NCBI RefSeq assembly: GCF_038246755.1
Contig: NZ_CP134706.1
Span: 1 to 64,000 of the forward strand
Reading direction: 5' to 3'
DNA length: 64,000 nt
From: Micromonospora sp. FIMYZ51
Lineage (GTDB): Bacteria; Actinomycetota; Actinomycetes; Mycobacteriales; Micromonosporaceae
Part shown: positions 53,785-63,490 of the stretch, one piece after another
Position numbering within the stretch: position 1 is the first letter of the stretch
Layout: each line of letters starts with the position of its first letter
The notes under the pieces: generated by a model
What the model was told of the DNA's origin: nothing
Databases searched by the model: none
Seen by the model: only the letters and a program-made list of their open reading frames with translations
Program-made: the position numbers and the translations under genes

Positions 53785-54825
53785 ATGAGTGAACTGCCGG
53801 AGTCCGTGTTGATCCGCGAGGTCGGGCCGCGCGACGGGTTGCAGAACGAGGAGCCGATTCCGACCGACGCCAAGGTGCAGCTGCTCGACGCGCTCTCCCG
53901 CACCGGCGTACGGCGGATCGAAGCGGTGTCGTTCGTGCACCCCAAGGCGATCCCGCAGATGGCGGACGCCGACGAGGTGTGGCGGCGGGCGGCGAAGGTG
54001 CCCGGGGTCCGCTACTCGGCACTGGTGCCGAACACCCGAGGCGCGCAGCGCGCCCTGGCCGCCGGATTCACCGAGGTCGAGGTGGTCGTCTCCGCCAGCG
54101 ACACGCACAACCGGCGCAATGTCAACCGCTCCACCGAGGAGTCCCTGGACGACATCGCCGAGCTGATCGACCTGCTGCACGGCGCGGGTGCCCGGGCCGA
54201 GGTGATCATCGCGACCAGCTTCGGCTGCCCGTACGAGGGGGACATCGACCCGGCCCGGGTGGCCGCCATCGTGGACCGGGTGGTCCGCGACGGCGCCGAC
54301 CGCGTCGCGTTCGGCGACACCACCGGCATGGGTACGCCCCGACGGGTCCGCGACCTGCTGACGGCGGTACGCGACCGCAACGCGCACATCCCGGTGCTGC
54401 TGCACTTCCACAACACCCGGGGCACCGCGTTGGCGAACCTGTTGACCGCGCTGGAGTTCGGGGTGACCGAGTTCGACGCCAGCGTCGGCGGTCTCGGTGG
54501 CTGCCCGTACGCGCCCGGCGCCAGTGGGAACCTGGCCACCGAGGAGGCGGTGCACATGCTGCACGACATGGGCATCGACACCGGCATCGACCTGGACGCC
54601 CTGATCGAGGTCGCCGAGCTGGCCGAGCGCCTCACCCCGCACCCCCTCCCCTCCGCCATCCTCCGCGCCGGCCCCCGCACCCGCCGAACCCCCCAACCCC
54701 TAACAACCCACCCCCTCGCCCCTCGCCCCCGCGATCTTGCAGTTTGGGTCGCCTTTTCGCGGCTTTTGTCCCGATATGCGGGGACGAAAAGTGCAAGATC
54801 GGCGCGGCGGGGAGGGCGGCGGTGA
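53785..54825 (+). CDS. Hydroxymethylglutaryl-CoA lyase
   Basis: The enzyme cleaves HMG-CoA to acetoacetate and acetyl-CoA, the last step of leucine catabolism. The TIM-barrel core has REVGPRDGLQNE near the N-terminus, EAVSFVHPKAIPQM, metal-binding HFHNTRG and the active-site Cys in GGLGGCPYAPGASGN. The 346-residue product is about 40 residues longer than the family. After AGPRTRR the frame runs on without a stop through Pro/Thr-rich sequence and an intergenic palindrome (54732-54801), so the C-terminus is probably repeat-derived. ATG 53785 is the first family-like start. Confidence 0.92.
   Translation: MSELPESVLIREVGPRDGLQNEEPIPTDAKVQLLDALSRTGVRRIEAVSFVHPKAIPQMADADEVWRRAAKVPGVRYSALVPNTRGAQRALAAGFTEVEVVVSASDTHNRRNVNRSTEESLDDIAELIDLLHGAGARAEVIIATSFGCPYEGDIDPARVAAIVDRVVRDGADRVAFGDTTGMGTPRRVRDLLTAVRDRNAHIPVLLHFHNTRGTALANLLTALEFGVTEFDASVGGLGGCPYAPGASGNLATEEAVHMLHDMGIDTGIDLDALIEVAELAERLTPHPLPSAILRAGPRTRRTPQPLTTHPLAPRPRDLAVWVAFSRLLSRYAGTKSARSARRGGRR
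54732..54801. repeat. Palindromic element overlapping the lyase 3' end
   Basis: CGATCTTGCA (54732-54741) pairs perfectly with 54792-54801, with a further TTT/AAA pairing just inside. The 50-nt interior is A/T-richer than its surroundings. It is a different sequence family from the 53654 palindrome and from the 52-bp elements. Confidence 0.7.
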
Positions 54826-54834
54826 GGGTGGGGG

Positions 54835-56162
54835 GTGTCCCTATGGGTTTCGTCAAGCGGGGACGGGGCTGGTCGGGCGGGGTTGGTAGGGGATCTTGTC
54901 GCGGAGCATGGCGTATAGGACGTCGCAGCGGCGTCGGGCGAGGCAGATGAGGGCGGCGTTGTGGCGTTTACCTTCGGCGCGTTTGCGGTCGTAGTAGGCG
55001 CGGCTGACGGGGTCTGCGAGGGATGCGAACGCGGCGAGGAAGAACGCGCGTTTGAGGTTCTTGTTGCCGCCTCGGGGTGGGTGCTCGCCGCGGATGCTGG
55101 TGCCGGAGCGTCGGGTGACGGGGGCGAGGCCGGCGTAGGCGGCGAGGTGGCCGGGGGTGGCGAAGGCGGTGCCGTCGCCGACTTCGAGCAGGATCGGGCG
55201 GCGGTCCTGACGCCGATGCCGGGCATCGATGTCAGGACCGGGGCAAGAGGGTGTGCATCAAGCATCCTCTCGACCTGGTCGGCGACTTGGTCGCGTTGGT
55301 GTAGGACGTCGCGGAGGCTGTCGGCGAGACGGGGCAGGATCGTCTCGGCTGCTTGGGTGCCGGGGACGGTGACGGTCTGTTCGTCGAGGGCTGCCATGAG
55401 CTGTTCGATGAGCCGTTCACCCATGCGGGGTGCGTGGACGGCGGCGATCGAGAGTAGTTTGCGGCGACCGGCTTTGCGGAGTCCGGCCGGTCCGCCGCAG
55501 CGCGACAGCAACTCCAGCACGGCCTTGTGGTGCACCTTCGGGCCGAGAACCCGTTCCAGGGCGGGATGAATCTGGGTGAGTAGTCCCCGGATACGGTTCG
55601 ACACGCGCGTGGCCTCGCCAGCGAGGTCGTCGTCGAAGCCGACGAGGACCTCCAACTCGGCCAGAGCCTCATCTCCGACGTCGACCCGCCGCAGCGTGTG
55701 CGGCAGGGTGCGGGCGGCATCAGCGATGACATAGGCGTCGCGGGCGTCGGTCTTCGCGCTTCCGGGGTGCAGATCGGCGATCCGGCGCATCGCCAGGCCG
55801 GGCAGGTAGGCCACCTGATGACCGCATGCCCGAGCCACCGCGACCGGCAGGGCGCCGATCGAGGCGGGCTGGTCGACCACCACCAGCACCCGACCGTGGC
55901 CGGCGAGTTTGTCGAACAACTGCCTCAGCCGAGCCTCGGTGTTCGGCAACGGTGCGTCGTGCAGCCGCTTGCCGTCCGGCGCCAACCCGACCGCGTGATG
56001 ATCACCCTTACCGACATCCAACCCGAGGTAGACGCCGTATCCGCCGTGCACCACACCCGCCTCCACGCATCGTCCGTGGCCTCGGCCACAGGTCCAGGCG
56101 TCGGACTGCCGGCACCCACGTTACGAAGAGACCAACCCCAAACAGGGCGGCCGTGTCCCTAT
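54835..56162 (-). mobile_element. IS110-family insertion sequence (transposase frameshifted)
   Basis: A 1.3-kb element flanked by the 10-bp direct repeat GTGTCCCTAT (54835-54844 and 56153-56162), as expected if the recombination core is kept at both junctions. It has no terminal inverted repeats, consistent with IS110. It lies between HMG-CoA lyase and the carboxyltransferase, splitting the catabolic cluster. An alternative boundary pair, GAGGGTGGGG (54824-54833 and 56290-56299), would leave a longer upstream non-coding end, so the exact limits are uncertain. Confidence 0.8.
54853..56066 (-). pseudogene. IS110-family transposase with a single frameshift
   Basis: Frame 1 encodes the RuvC-like DEDD domain (GVYLGLDVGKGDHHAVGL; KTDARDAYVIA) and the coiled-coil up to LTSMPGIGVRTAAR. 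A 1-nt deletion at about 55191-55204 then shifts the frame. In the shifted frame the sequence continues as ILLEVGDGTAFATPGHLAAY, RRSGTSIRGEHPPRGGNKNLKRAFF (the catalytic Ser region) and ends at a TGA at 54853-54855. Apart from the shift, both domains and their key residues look intact, so inactivation is recent or reflects a sequencing error. GTG start. Confidence 0.88.
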
Positions 56163-56382
56163 CAGCGGTCCGCCGACGCCACCCGACCCGGCGACAACAC
56201 CCCCCGGATCATGCCTACGACAGGGGCAGGAAGTCATACCGGGCCGGGCGACCGAGGAGTCCCCGGCTGGGGACGATCAAAAAGGTAACGAGGGTGGGGT
56301 GAGGGTGGTGAGAGGCTGTCGGGGTGGGGTAACCTAACGATCGTTCAGGCGCTCGGCGCGCAGGGGTGGCGAGGGGGTCGGC
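56163..56382. promoter_or_regulatory. Carboxyltransferase upstream region with TetR-type dyad
   Basis: A 220-bp gap without a gene between the IS and the carboxyltransferase gene. A perfect 10-bp palindrome AACGATCGTT (56336-56345) in CCTAACGATCGTTCAGG context looks like a TetR-family operator, 37 bp before the GTG. A G/T-rich tract at about 56290-56335 precedes it. The site would let this gene and the next be transcribed independently of the cluster part beyond the IS. Confidence 0.55.
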
Positions 56383-57915
56383 GTGACGGACGACGGTGCG
56401 GGGCTGGAGCAGCTGCGCAAGCGGGTCAAGGCCGGCGGCGCGGAGAAGTACCACGCGGCGAACGCGGCCAAGGGCAAGCTGTTCGCGCGGGAGCGGGTCG
56501 CGCTGCTTGTCGACGAGGGCTCGTTCGTCGAGGACGGGCTGTACGCGAACGCGCTCGCCGACGGGCTGCCCGCCGACGGTGTGGTGACCGGCACCGCCAC
56601 CATCGACGGCCGCCAGGTCTGCCTGATGGCGAACGATTCCACGGTCAAGGCCGGCAGCTGGGGTGCGCGTACGGTCGAGAAGATCATCCGGATCATCGAG
56701 CGGGCCTACGACACCGGTGTGCCAATGGTCTACCTGGTCGACTCGGCCGGGGCCCGGATCACCGACCAGGTCGAGCTCTTCCCCGGCCGGCGCGGCGCCG
56801 GGAAGATCTTCTGGAACCAGGTACGCGCCTCCGGTTCGATCCCGCAGGTCTGCGCGCTGTTCGGGCCGAGCGCCGCAGGTGGCGCGTACATTCCGGCGTT
56901 CTGTGACGTGGTGGCCATGGTCGACGGCAACGCCAGCATGTATCTGGGCTCCGACCGGATGGTCGAGATGGTCACCGGCGAGAAGACCACCCTGGAGGCG
57001 ATGGGCGGGGCCAAGGTGCACTGCGCCGAGTCGGGCGTCGGGCACTTCCTCTGCAAGTCCGAGGCCGAGGCGCTCGACGTGGTCAAGCGCTACCTGTCGT
57101 ACCTGCCGGCGAACTGGACCCAGCGCCCGCCGGCCGCCGAGGCGGTCGACGCGCCGGGCAAGGCGGACCTGGCCGCGCTGGTGCCGGCGAGCGAACGGCA
57201 GGCGTTCGACATGCGGCGATACGTCAAGGGCCTACTTGACGAGGGTTCCTTCTTCGAGATCCAGGCGCTCTGGGCCAAGGAGCTGACCGTCGGCTTCGGC
57301 CGGCTGGGCGGCGAGGTCGTCGGCGTGGTCGGCAACAACTCGATGTTCAAGGGCGGGGTGCTCTTCGTCGACTCGGCCGACAAGGCGACCCGGTTCGTGC
57401 AGCTGTGCGACGCGTTCAACGTGCCACTGCTGTTCCTGAGCGACGTGCCCGGGTTCATGGTCGGCAGCGCGGTGGAGAAGCAGGGCATCATCCGGCACGG
57501 CGCCAAGATGATCACCGCGATCTCCGAGGCGACCGTACCCAAGATCTGCGTGGTGGTCCGCAAGGCGTACGGCGCGGGCCTCTACGCGATGGCCGGGCCG
57601 GGCTTCGAGCCGGACGCCACAATCGCCCTGCCCACCGCGAAGATCGCGGTGATGGGTGCGGAGGCGGCGGTGAACGCGGTCTACGCGAACAAGATCGCCG
57701 CGATCGAGGACGCGGACGAGCGGGCCGCCTTCGTCGCCGCCAAGCGCGCCGAGTACGAGCAGGACATCGACATCGTCCGGCTGGCCAGCGAACTGGTGAT
57801 CGACGCGATCGTCGAGCCGCATGACCTGCGCGCCGAACTGATCCGCCGGTTCGCTGCGGCCGGTGGCAAGGAACGGCACTTCTCCCGCCGTCGGCACGGG
57901 GTCACCCCCGTCTGA
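56383..57915 (+). CDS. Acyl-CoA carboxylase carboxyltransferase (beta) subunit
   Basis: A 510-residue carboxyltransferase with two crotonase-fold halves: oxyanion-hole regions FGPSAAGGAYIPAF (about 165) and AGLYAMAGPGFEPDA (about 390), and FLSDVPGFMVG in the C-terminal half. It transfers CO2 from carboxybiotin to an acyl-CoA. With HMG-CoA lyase and acyl-CoA dehydrogenase nearby, methylcrotonyl-CoA is the likely substrate. The gene starts at GTG 56383 with a weak upstream site. It is followed by the dehydrogenase after 98 bp. Confidence 0.92.
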   Translation: MTDDGAGLEQLRKRVKAGGAEKYHAANAAKGKLFARERVALLVDEGSFVEDGLYANALADGLPADGVVTGTATIDGRQVCLMANDSTVKAGSWGARTVEKIIRIIERAYDTGVPMVYLVDSAGARITDQVELFPGRRGAGKIFWNQVRASGSIPQVCALFGPSAAGGAYIPAFCDVVAMVDGNASMYLGSDRMVEMVTGEKTTLEAMGGAKVHCAESGVGHFLCKSEAEALDVVKRYLSYLPANWTQRPPAAEAVDAPGKADLAALVPASERQAFDMRRYVKGLLDEGSFFEIQALWAKELTVGFGRLGGEVVGVVGNNSMFKGGVLFVDSADKATRFVQLCDAFNVPLLFLSDVPGFMVGSAVEKQGIIRHGAKMITAISEATVPKICVVVRKAYGAGLYAMAGPGFEPDATIALPTAKIAVMGAEAAVNAVYANKIAAIEDADERAAFVAAKRAEYEQDIDIVRLASELVIDAIVEPHDLRAELIRRFAAAGGKERHFSRRRHGVTPV

Positions 57916-58013
57916 CCCGTCGTCCGGCCGGCGTCGGCGGTCCGGCCGCCCGATCAGCACCGGCACCGTCCCGGCGTCACGAGCGCCCGGTCATCCGTCC
58001 AAGGAGGAACCCG

Positions 58014-59162
<1,149 letters not shown>

Positions 59163-59315
59163 TAACCGGTCCGGGCAGGCCGGGCCCGCGTTGGCGGGCG
59201 CGCCCCGGCTGGGAACGGGCCGGGCAGCCGCTCGCTGTCGGGTTTCGGCATCATCCGGTCGGGTGGCCGACGATGACGTGTCGGCTGTCGGGGCCGGCCC
59301 GTAGTGTCCCAGGCC

Positions 59316-61955
59316 ATGACTTCGGGTCATGATCGTCTGTCCAACCCGGATCCGTCCTCGACCCTGGCCGGGCTGCTGCGGGGGCACCGCCTGGCCGCCG
59401 GGCTCACCCAGGCCGAGCTGGCGGCGCGTGCCGGCATCGGCGTACGGACGGTCCGTGACCTGGAACGGGGGCGCTCCTCACGACCGCAGCGCACCACCGT
59501 CGAGTTGCTCGCCGGTGCGCTCGGACTGGCCGGGGCGGAGCGTGGCGAGTTCCTGGCCGCCGCCCGGGGAACCGGTGCGCCGCCGGCAGCCGCCGATCCG
59601 GGCACGCCGCTGCACATACCGCCGCCGCCCGAGCTGATCGGCCGGGAACGGGATCTGACCGAACTCGCCACCACCCTTACCGAGCCACACGGTCCCCGGC
59701 TGGTGAGCCTGGTCGGGCTGGCCGGGGTGGGTAAGACGGCACTCGCGCTGGCCGCGGTCCACGCCGTCGCCGACGCCCATCCTGGCGGCACCGCCGGGGT
59801 GCTGGTCGGTGCCGGGTCGGACGCCGCCGACGTGCTCGCTGCCGCGCTCACGGTGTTCGGCGCGGCCCGGGACACCGAGTTGGCCGCCCGCCTCGGTGAC
59901 CGGCGGGCACTGCTGCTTGTGGACGCCGCCGAACGGGCACCCGATCCGGTGGCCGGGACGTTGCGACGGCTCATCGACACGGTGCCGTCGTTGCGAGTGC
60001 TGGTGACCGGCCGGCACCCGGTGGGGCTGCCGGGTGAGCGGGTCCGTCCGGTGTCACCGCTGGACGTGCCGCCGCCCGGTGACACCGATCCCGCGAAGCT
60101 CGCCGGCTATCCGGCCGTGGCGTTGTTTCGGGCGCGGCTGGCCCAGGTCCGGCCCGAGCCGCCCGCGGATGCCGAGCTGCCGGCGCTCGCCGCGCTGGTC
60201 CGGCGGTTGGGCGGGCTGCCGTTGGCGATCGAGCTGATGGCGGCGCGTGGCCGCCTGCTCGACCTCACCGAACTGCTCGACCGGTACGGCGATCGGGTCC
60301 TGGACCTGGACACCTCGGCCGCGCCGCGCAGCGGCTGGCAGACGGGCCGGGCGCGGGGCGACGAGGCGCGGACGGCGGTGGCGGAGACGCTGCGGGACGC
60401 GGTGGCCACCAGCTACCGGCTGCTCGCCGACGAGGAACAGGGTGCGCTGCGCCGGCTCGCCGCGTTCCGCAACCGCTGGTCGGTGGAGCTGGCCGAGGAG
60501 ATGCTCGCCGACGCGGACCACCCCGCCGACCCGGTTTCGTTACTGAACCGCTTCCTCGACCTGGGGCTGTTGAGCGTACGCGGCACCGGGCCGTTCCGCT
60601 TCCGGCTGGTCGACGCGGTCCGCGACTACGCCGTCGAGCAGGCCTCCGGTGCCGGCGAGTCGACCGCGATCCGCCGCCGGCACGCCCGAGTGATCACTCG
60701 ACTGGTGGAGCGCACCGCACCCGGTCTGGCCGGTGCCGGTGCCAACGCTGCCGCGCACCGCCTCGACGAGGTCACCGCCGACATCAGCTCCGCGCTCGCG
60801 TACGCGGCGGTGGACGATCCGCTCACCGCGTTGCGTCTGGCGGCCAGCCTGCCCTGGTGGTGGCGACTGCGCGGGCGGGACGTACCGGGCCGGCAGTGGC
60901 TGCTGCGGTTGCTGGCCGACCCGCGTACCGCCGACGCCGATCCAGCACTGCGGGCCTGGGCGGCGCTCGGCGTCGCGCTGCTGGCCGGTGAGCACGGTGC
61001 GGCCGGCGAGGAGGTACACAGCGCTCGGGTGGCGCTGGAGGCGTTTCGTCGCCTCGGTGATCTGCCCGGTGAGCTGGAGGCGCGCATCGTGCTGGGTGCC
61101 CTGCTGGCCGCCACCGGCCAGCCCGAGCCGGCGCGAGCGCAGGCGGAGGCAGCCCTGGCGGCGGCCACCGACGGCGGGCTGGTCCGCCAGATGGCGGTCG
61201 CGCAACACCACCTCGCATGGCACGAGATCCGCGTCGGCGAGCTGGCTGCGGCCCGCCGCCGGCTGGCCATTGTGGACCGCCTCGGCGGGCAGTGTGGGGA
61301 GCAGCGACTGCGGGTGTTGGCGCGGGGCACGGTCGCGGAGGTGTTCCGGCTGGAGGGCCGGTACGCGGAGGCGGCCGACGAGGCGCGACGGGTGCTGATG
61401 GCCCTCGCCGACCTGGGCGTGCCGCGGCATCGGCGTCGGGTGCTCGGCACGCTGGGGTTGGCACTCGCCCAGGACGGTCGGGCCGCGGAGGCTGCCCAGG
61501 CGCTCGTGGAACTGCGCCCGCTGGGCGCCACTGGGGCGCTGGTCGAGGGGCACCTCGCCCTGCATCGGGGTGATCGGGAGGTGGCGGCGGAATGGTTCGC
61601 CGCCGCAGCGGAGACGGTCGGGGCGGACCGGACCCGCCGCACCGTGGTGGAGGCGCTGGTCGGCCTGGCCGCGAGCACCTCGGATCCGGCGGTGCTCGAC
61701 CGGCTGGACCTGATCTGCCGGGAGACCGGTATCCGGCTGTTGCGGCAGGAAGCGGAGTTGCTGTACGCGCTCTTCGCGGCCCGGAGCGAGGTGTCTGCGA
61801 ACGCTACTGCCGAACGCGGACGACCGGGCCAGCAGCGGCCCGGTCGTCCGGTGATGCGGACGGGGGTGGCGCGGGCGAGGAAGCCCCCTGTTGCCACCCC
61901 TCGCTCATCGCCCGCGCCGGCACCCCCCGATGCGCCCCCGCTGACGCGAGACTAG
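59316..61955 (+). CDS. XRE-type regulator with STAND ATPase and TPR-like repeats
   Basis: 879 residues: an XRE helix-turn-helix at about 10-65 (LRGHRLAAGLTQAELAARAGIGVRTVRDLERGRSS) and an NB-ARC/STAND ATPase with Walker A VGLAGVGKTALAL near 140 and LLLVDAAE as Walker B. Winged-helix parts follow, then a C-terminal TPR-like helical array (about 500-830). These are signal-transducing regulators, but no target is evident. A TAGTGT -10-like hexamer at 59302-59307 puts the start point near the ATG, so the mRNA may be leaderless. A strong hairpin lies within the last codons, see 61817-61850. Confidence 0.85.
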   Translation: MTSGHDRLSNPDPSSTLAGLLRGHRLAAGLTQAELAARAGIGVRTVRDLERGRSSRPQRTTVELLAGALGLAGAERGEFLAAARGTGAPPAAADPGTPLHIPPPPELIGRERDLTELATTLTEPHGPRLVSLVGLAGVGKTALALAAVHAVADAHPGGTAGVLVGAGSDAADVLAAALTVFGAARDTELAARLGDRRALLLVDAAERAPDPVAGTLRRLIDTVPSLRVLVTGRHPVGLPGERVRPVSPLDVPPPGDTDPAKLAGYPAVALFRARLAQVRPEPPADAELPALAALVRRLGGLPLAIELMAARGRLLDLTELLDRYGDRVLDLDTSAAPRSGWQTGRARGDEARTAVAETLRDAVATSYRLLADEEQGALRRLAAFRNRWSVELAEEMLADADHPADPVSLLNRFLDLGLLSVRGTGPFRFRLVDAVRDYAVEQASGAGESTAIRRRHARVITRLVERTAPGLAGAGANAAAHRLDEVTADISSALAYAAVDDPLTALRLAASLPWWWRLRGRDVPGRQWLLRLLADPRTADADPALRAWAALGVALLAGEHGAAGEEVHSARVALEAFRRLGDLPGELEARIVLGALLAATGQPEPARAQAEAALAAATDGGLVRQMAVAQHHLAWHEIRVGELAAARRRLAIVDRLGGQCGEQRLRVLARGTVAEVFRLEGRYAEAADEARRVLMALADLGVPRHRRRVLGTLGLALAQDGRAAEAAQALVELRPLGATGALVEGHLALHRGDREVAAEWFAAAAETVGADRTRRTVVEALVGLAASTSDPAVLDRLDLICRETGIRLLRQEAELLYALFAARSEVSANATAERGRPGQQRPGRPVMRTGVARARKPPVATPRSSPAPAPPDAPPLTRD
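61817..61850 (+). terminator. Perfect 14-bp hairpin in the 3' end of the STAND gene
   Basis: CGGACGACCGGGCC (61817-61830) pairs perfectly with 61837-61850 across a 6-nt loop. It looks like a rho-independent-type terminator but lies about 105 bp before the stop codon, in a low-complexity tail. The functional gene may end earlier than the open frame. Confidence 0.6.
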
Positions 61956-62133
61956 CCAGGCGACACCAGGCCAACTGTCGGGTTTGATGATGTATCGACC
62001 ATTGGTCGGCTGGTTCTGCCGGTCTTTCTGCCGGTGGTGTCACGCTCGGCTGGCTGGCCGGACACCGAGAGTTCCGGGCGTGGTCGCCGGAAATCCTCCG
62101 GGGCAATGCTCCGATCCCCTGCGGCGGGCGGCC

Positions 62134-62634
62134 TCAGCAGGCGTCCGACGTGTTGTCGGTGTCACCGTTGCTGCCCGCCGTGGCGCAGGGATTCACCGCG
62201 TCGCGTACCTGGCGTAGGCCGTCGAGCACGGCCTCCAGCGCGGGTGGTTCGAGCTGGCCGGTGAACCAGTCCTCGATGAGTTGGAGGTGGCCGGGCAGGC
62301 ACTCGTCGAGTCGGGTCAGGCCGGAGGGCGTGACGACCGCGAACGAACTGCGCCGGTCGGAGGGGCAGGCGCGGCGCACGATCAGGCCACCGCGTTCCAT
62401 CCGGTCCACCACTCGGGTGACACCGCTTGTGGAAAGGGAGGTCTGGGCGGCGAGGTCGGTCATCCGGAGTTGGTTGCCGGGTGATCTGGCGAGGCGGGTC
62501 AACACTTCGAACTCGACCGATGACAGGCCGTGCTCGTCGAGCTGGGCGGCGAACCTCGCAGACAGCCCGGCGTGCACCTCGAAGAGCAGGCCGACGGCGG
62601 TGATCCGAGGGTCGTCGAACACATTCGGGTTCAC
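62134..62634 (-). CDS. MarR-family regulator
   Basis: A 166-residue MarR protein: winged helix about 45-115 with LSSVEFEVLTRLARSPGNQLRMTDLAAQTSLSTSGVTRVVDRMERGGLI and wing RRACPSDRRSSFAVVT. A short Asn/Asp/Thr-rich tail ends in Cys. The GTG start lies 6 bp from a TAGGAT -10-like hexamer (62641-62646, minus strand), so the mRNA is probably leaderless. It is divergent from the YceI gene and is its probable repressor. Confidence 0.9.
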   Translation of the reverse strand: MNPNVFDDPRITAVGLLFEVHAGLSARFAAQLDEHGLSSVEFEVLTRLARSPGNQLRMTDLAAQTSLSTSGVTRVVDRMERGGLIVRRACPSDRRSSFAVVTPSGLTRLDECLPGHLQLIEDWFTGQLEPPALEAVLDGLRQVRDAVNPCATAGSNGDTDNTSDAC

Positions 62635-62653
62635 CAGGTCATCCTACCAGTAC

Positions 62654-62687
62654 TTGACACGGGGAATATTGTCGCAGCTATAGTTGC
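62654..62687 (+). promoter_or_regulatory. YceI promoter with MarR-type dyad
   Basis: -35 TTGACA (62654-62659) and -10 TATAGT (62679-62684) are 19 bp apart, reading to the YceI gene. An imperfect palindrome GCAGCTATAGTTGC (62674-62687, 12 of 14 symmetric) covers the -10 box and is the likely operator of the divergent MarR protein. Confidence 0.6.
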
Positions 62688-62735
62688 TGACGCAGCCGTT
62701 GGGCTAACAAACAATCTCCCGGAGGGCAGTCTCTC

Positions 62736-63317
62736 ATGACCAGCAGCACCGAGTCGGTTACCCGCGACTGGAACGGCCTCACCATCCCGGCGGCCGGCAC
62801 CTATCTGCTGGACGCGGCGCACAAGCGGGTCGGGTTCGTCGCCCGGCACATGATGGTGAGCAAGGTACGCGGTGAGTTCGCCGACGCCAGCGCGACCATC
62901 ACCATCGCCGAGGAGCCCCTTGAGTCCTCGGTCACGGCCACCATTCAGGCCGCCAGCATCAACACCGCGCAGGCCGACCGGGACGCGCACCTGCGCAGCC
63001 CGGAGTTCCTCGACGTGGAGAAGTTCGCCACCCTGGAGTACCGCAGCACCGGGGTGAAGTCCCACGAGGGCAACGAGTTCGTCCTCGCCGGTGAGCTGAC
63101 GATCAAGGACGTGACCCGTCCGGTCGACCTGAAGGTCGAGTTCGAGGGCGTCGGGCGCAGCCCGTTCGGCCAGGACATCTTCGGGTTTTCCGCGTCCACC
63201 GAGATCGATCGCGAGGAGTTCGGCCTGACCTGGAACGTCGCCCTGGAGTCGGGCGGTGTCCTGGTGGGCAAGAAGGTCAAGATCGAGATCGAGGGTGAGG
63301 CTATCCGCCAGGCCTGA
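62736..63317 (+). CDS. YceI family protein
   Basis: A 193-residue lipocalin-like YceI protein. It starts with YLLDAAHKRVGFVARHMMVSKVRGEFADASATITI and continues with ASINTAQADRDAHLRSPEFLDVEKFATLEYRS and TIKDVTRPVDLKVEFEG. The family binds polyisoprenoids such as quinone-like lipids. No signal peptide, so this is the cytosolic actinobacterial form. The GGAGGG site before the ATG is good. Regulated by the divergent MarR gene by inference. Confidence 0.93.
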   Translation: MTSSTESVTRDWNGLTIPAAGTYLLDAAHKRVGFVARHMMVSKVRGEFADASATITIAEEPLESSVTATIQAASINTAQADRDAHLRSPEFLDVEKFATLEYRSTGVKSHEGNEFVLAGELTIKDVTRPVDLKVEFEGVGRSPFGQDIFGFSASTEIDREEFGLTWNVALESGGVLVGKKVKIEIEGEAIRQA

Positions 63318-63329
63318 TCTCCGTACGCC

Positions 63330-63366
63330 CCGACCGGCCCGCGCTCGCACCGCGCGGGCCGGTCGG
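63330..63366 (+). terminator. Hairpin terminator after YceI
   Basis: CCGACCGGCCCGCG (63330-63343) pairs perfectly with 63353-63366 across a 9-nt loop, starting 12 bp after the stop codon. Confidence 0.75.
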
Positions 63367-63376
63367 CTGTGCTTCG

Positions 63377-63490
63377 GGCCGGCATCGTGCTTCCGGCCGA
63401 CGCGGCCGGCATTATCGTGCTTCCGGCCGGCGCGGGCCGGCATCGTGCTTCCGGCCGACGCAGCCGGCATTATCGTGCTCCGGCCGGTGC
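63377..63490. repeat. Four 27-31-bp tandem repeats downstream of YceI
   Basis: Copies begin at 63377, 63404, 63435 and 63462, alternating 27 and 31 bp, with a shared CATCGTGCTTCCGGCCG-type core. Alternate copies contain CATTATCGTGC. The rest of the 485-bp gap to the next gene (63491-63802) shows no gene. Confidence 0.85.

Noticed and set aside
54012..56066. 684-codon frame joining the IS110 transposase to sequence antisense to HMG-CoA lyase
   Set aside because: The fusion is produced by the transposase frameshift; the true C-terminal half continues in another frame and stops at 54853.
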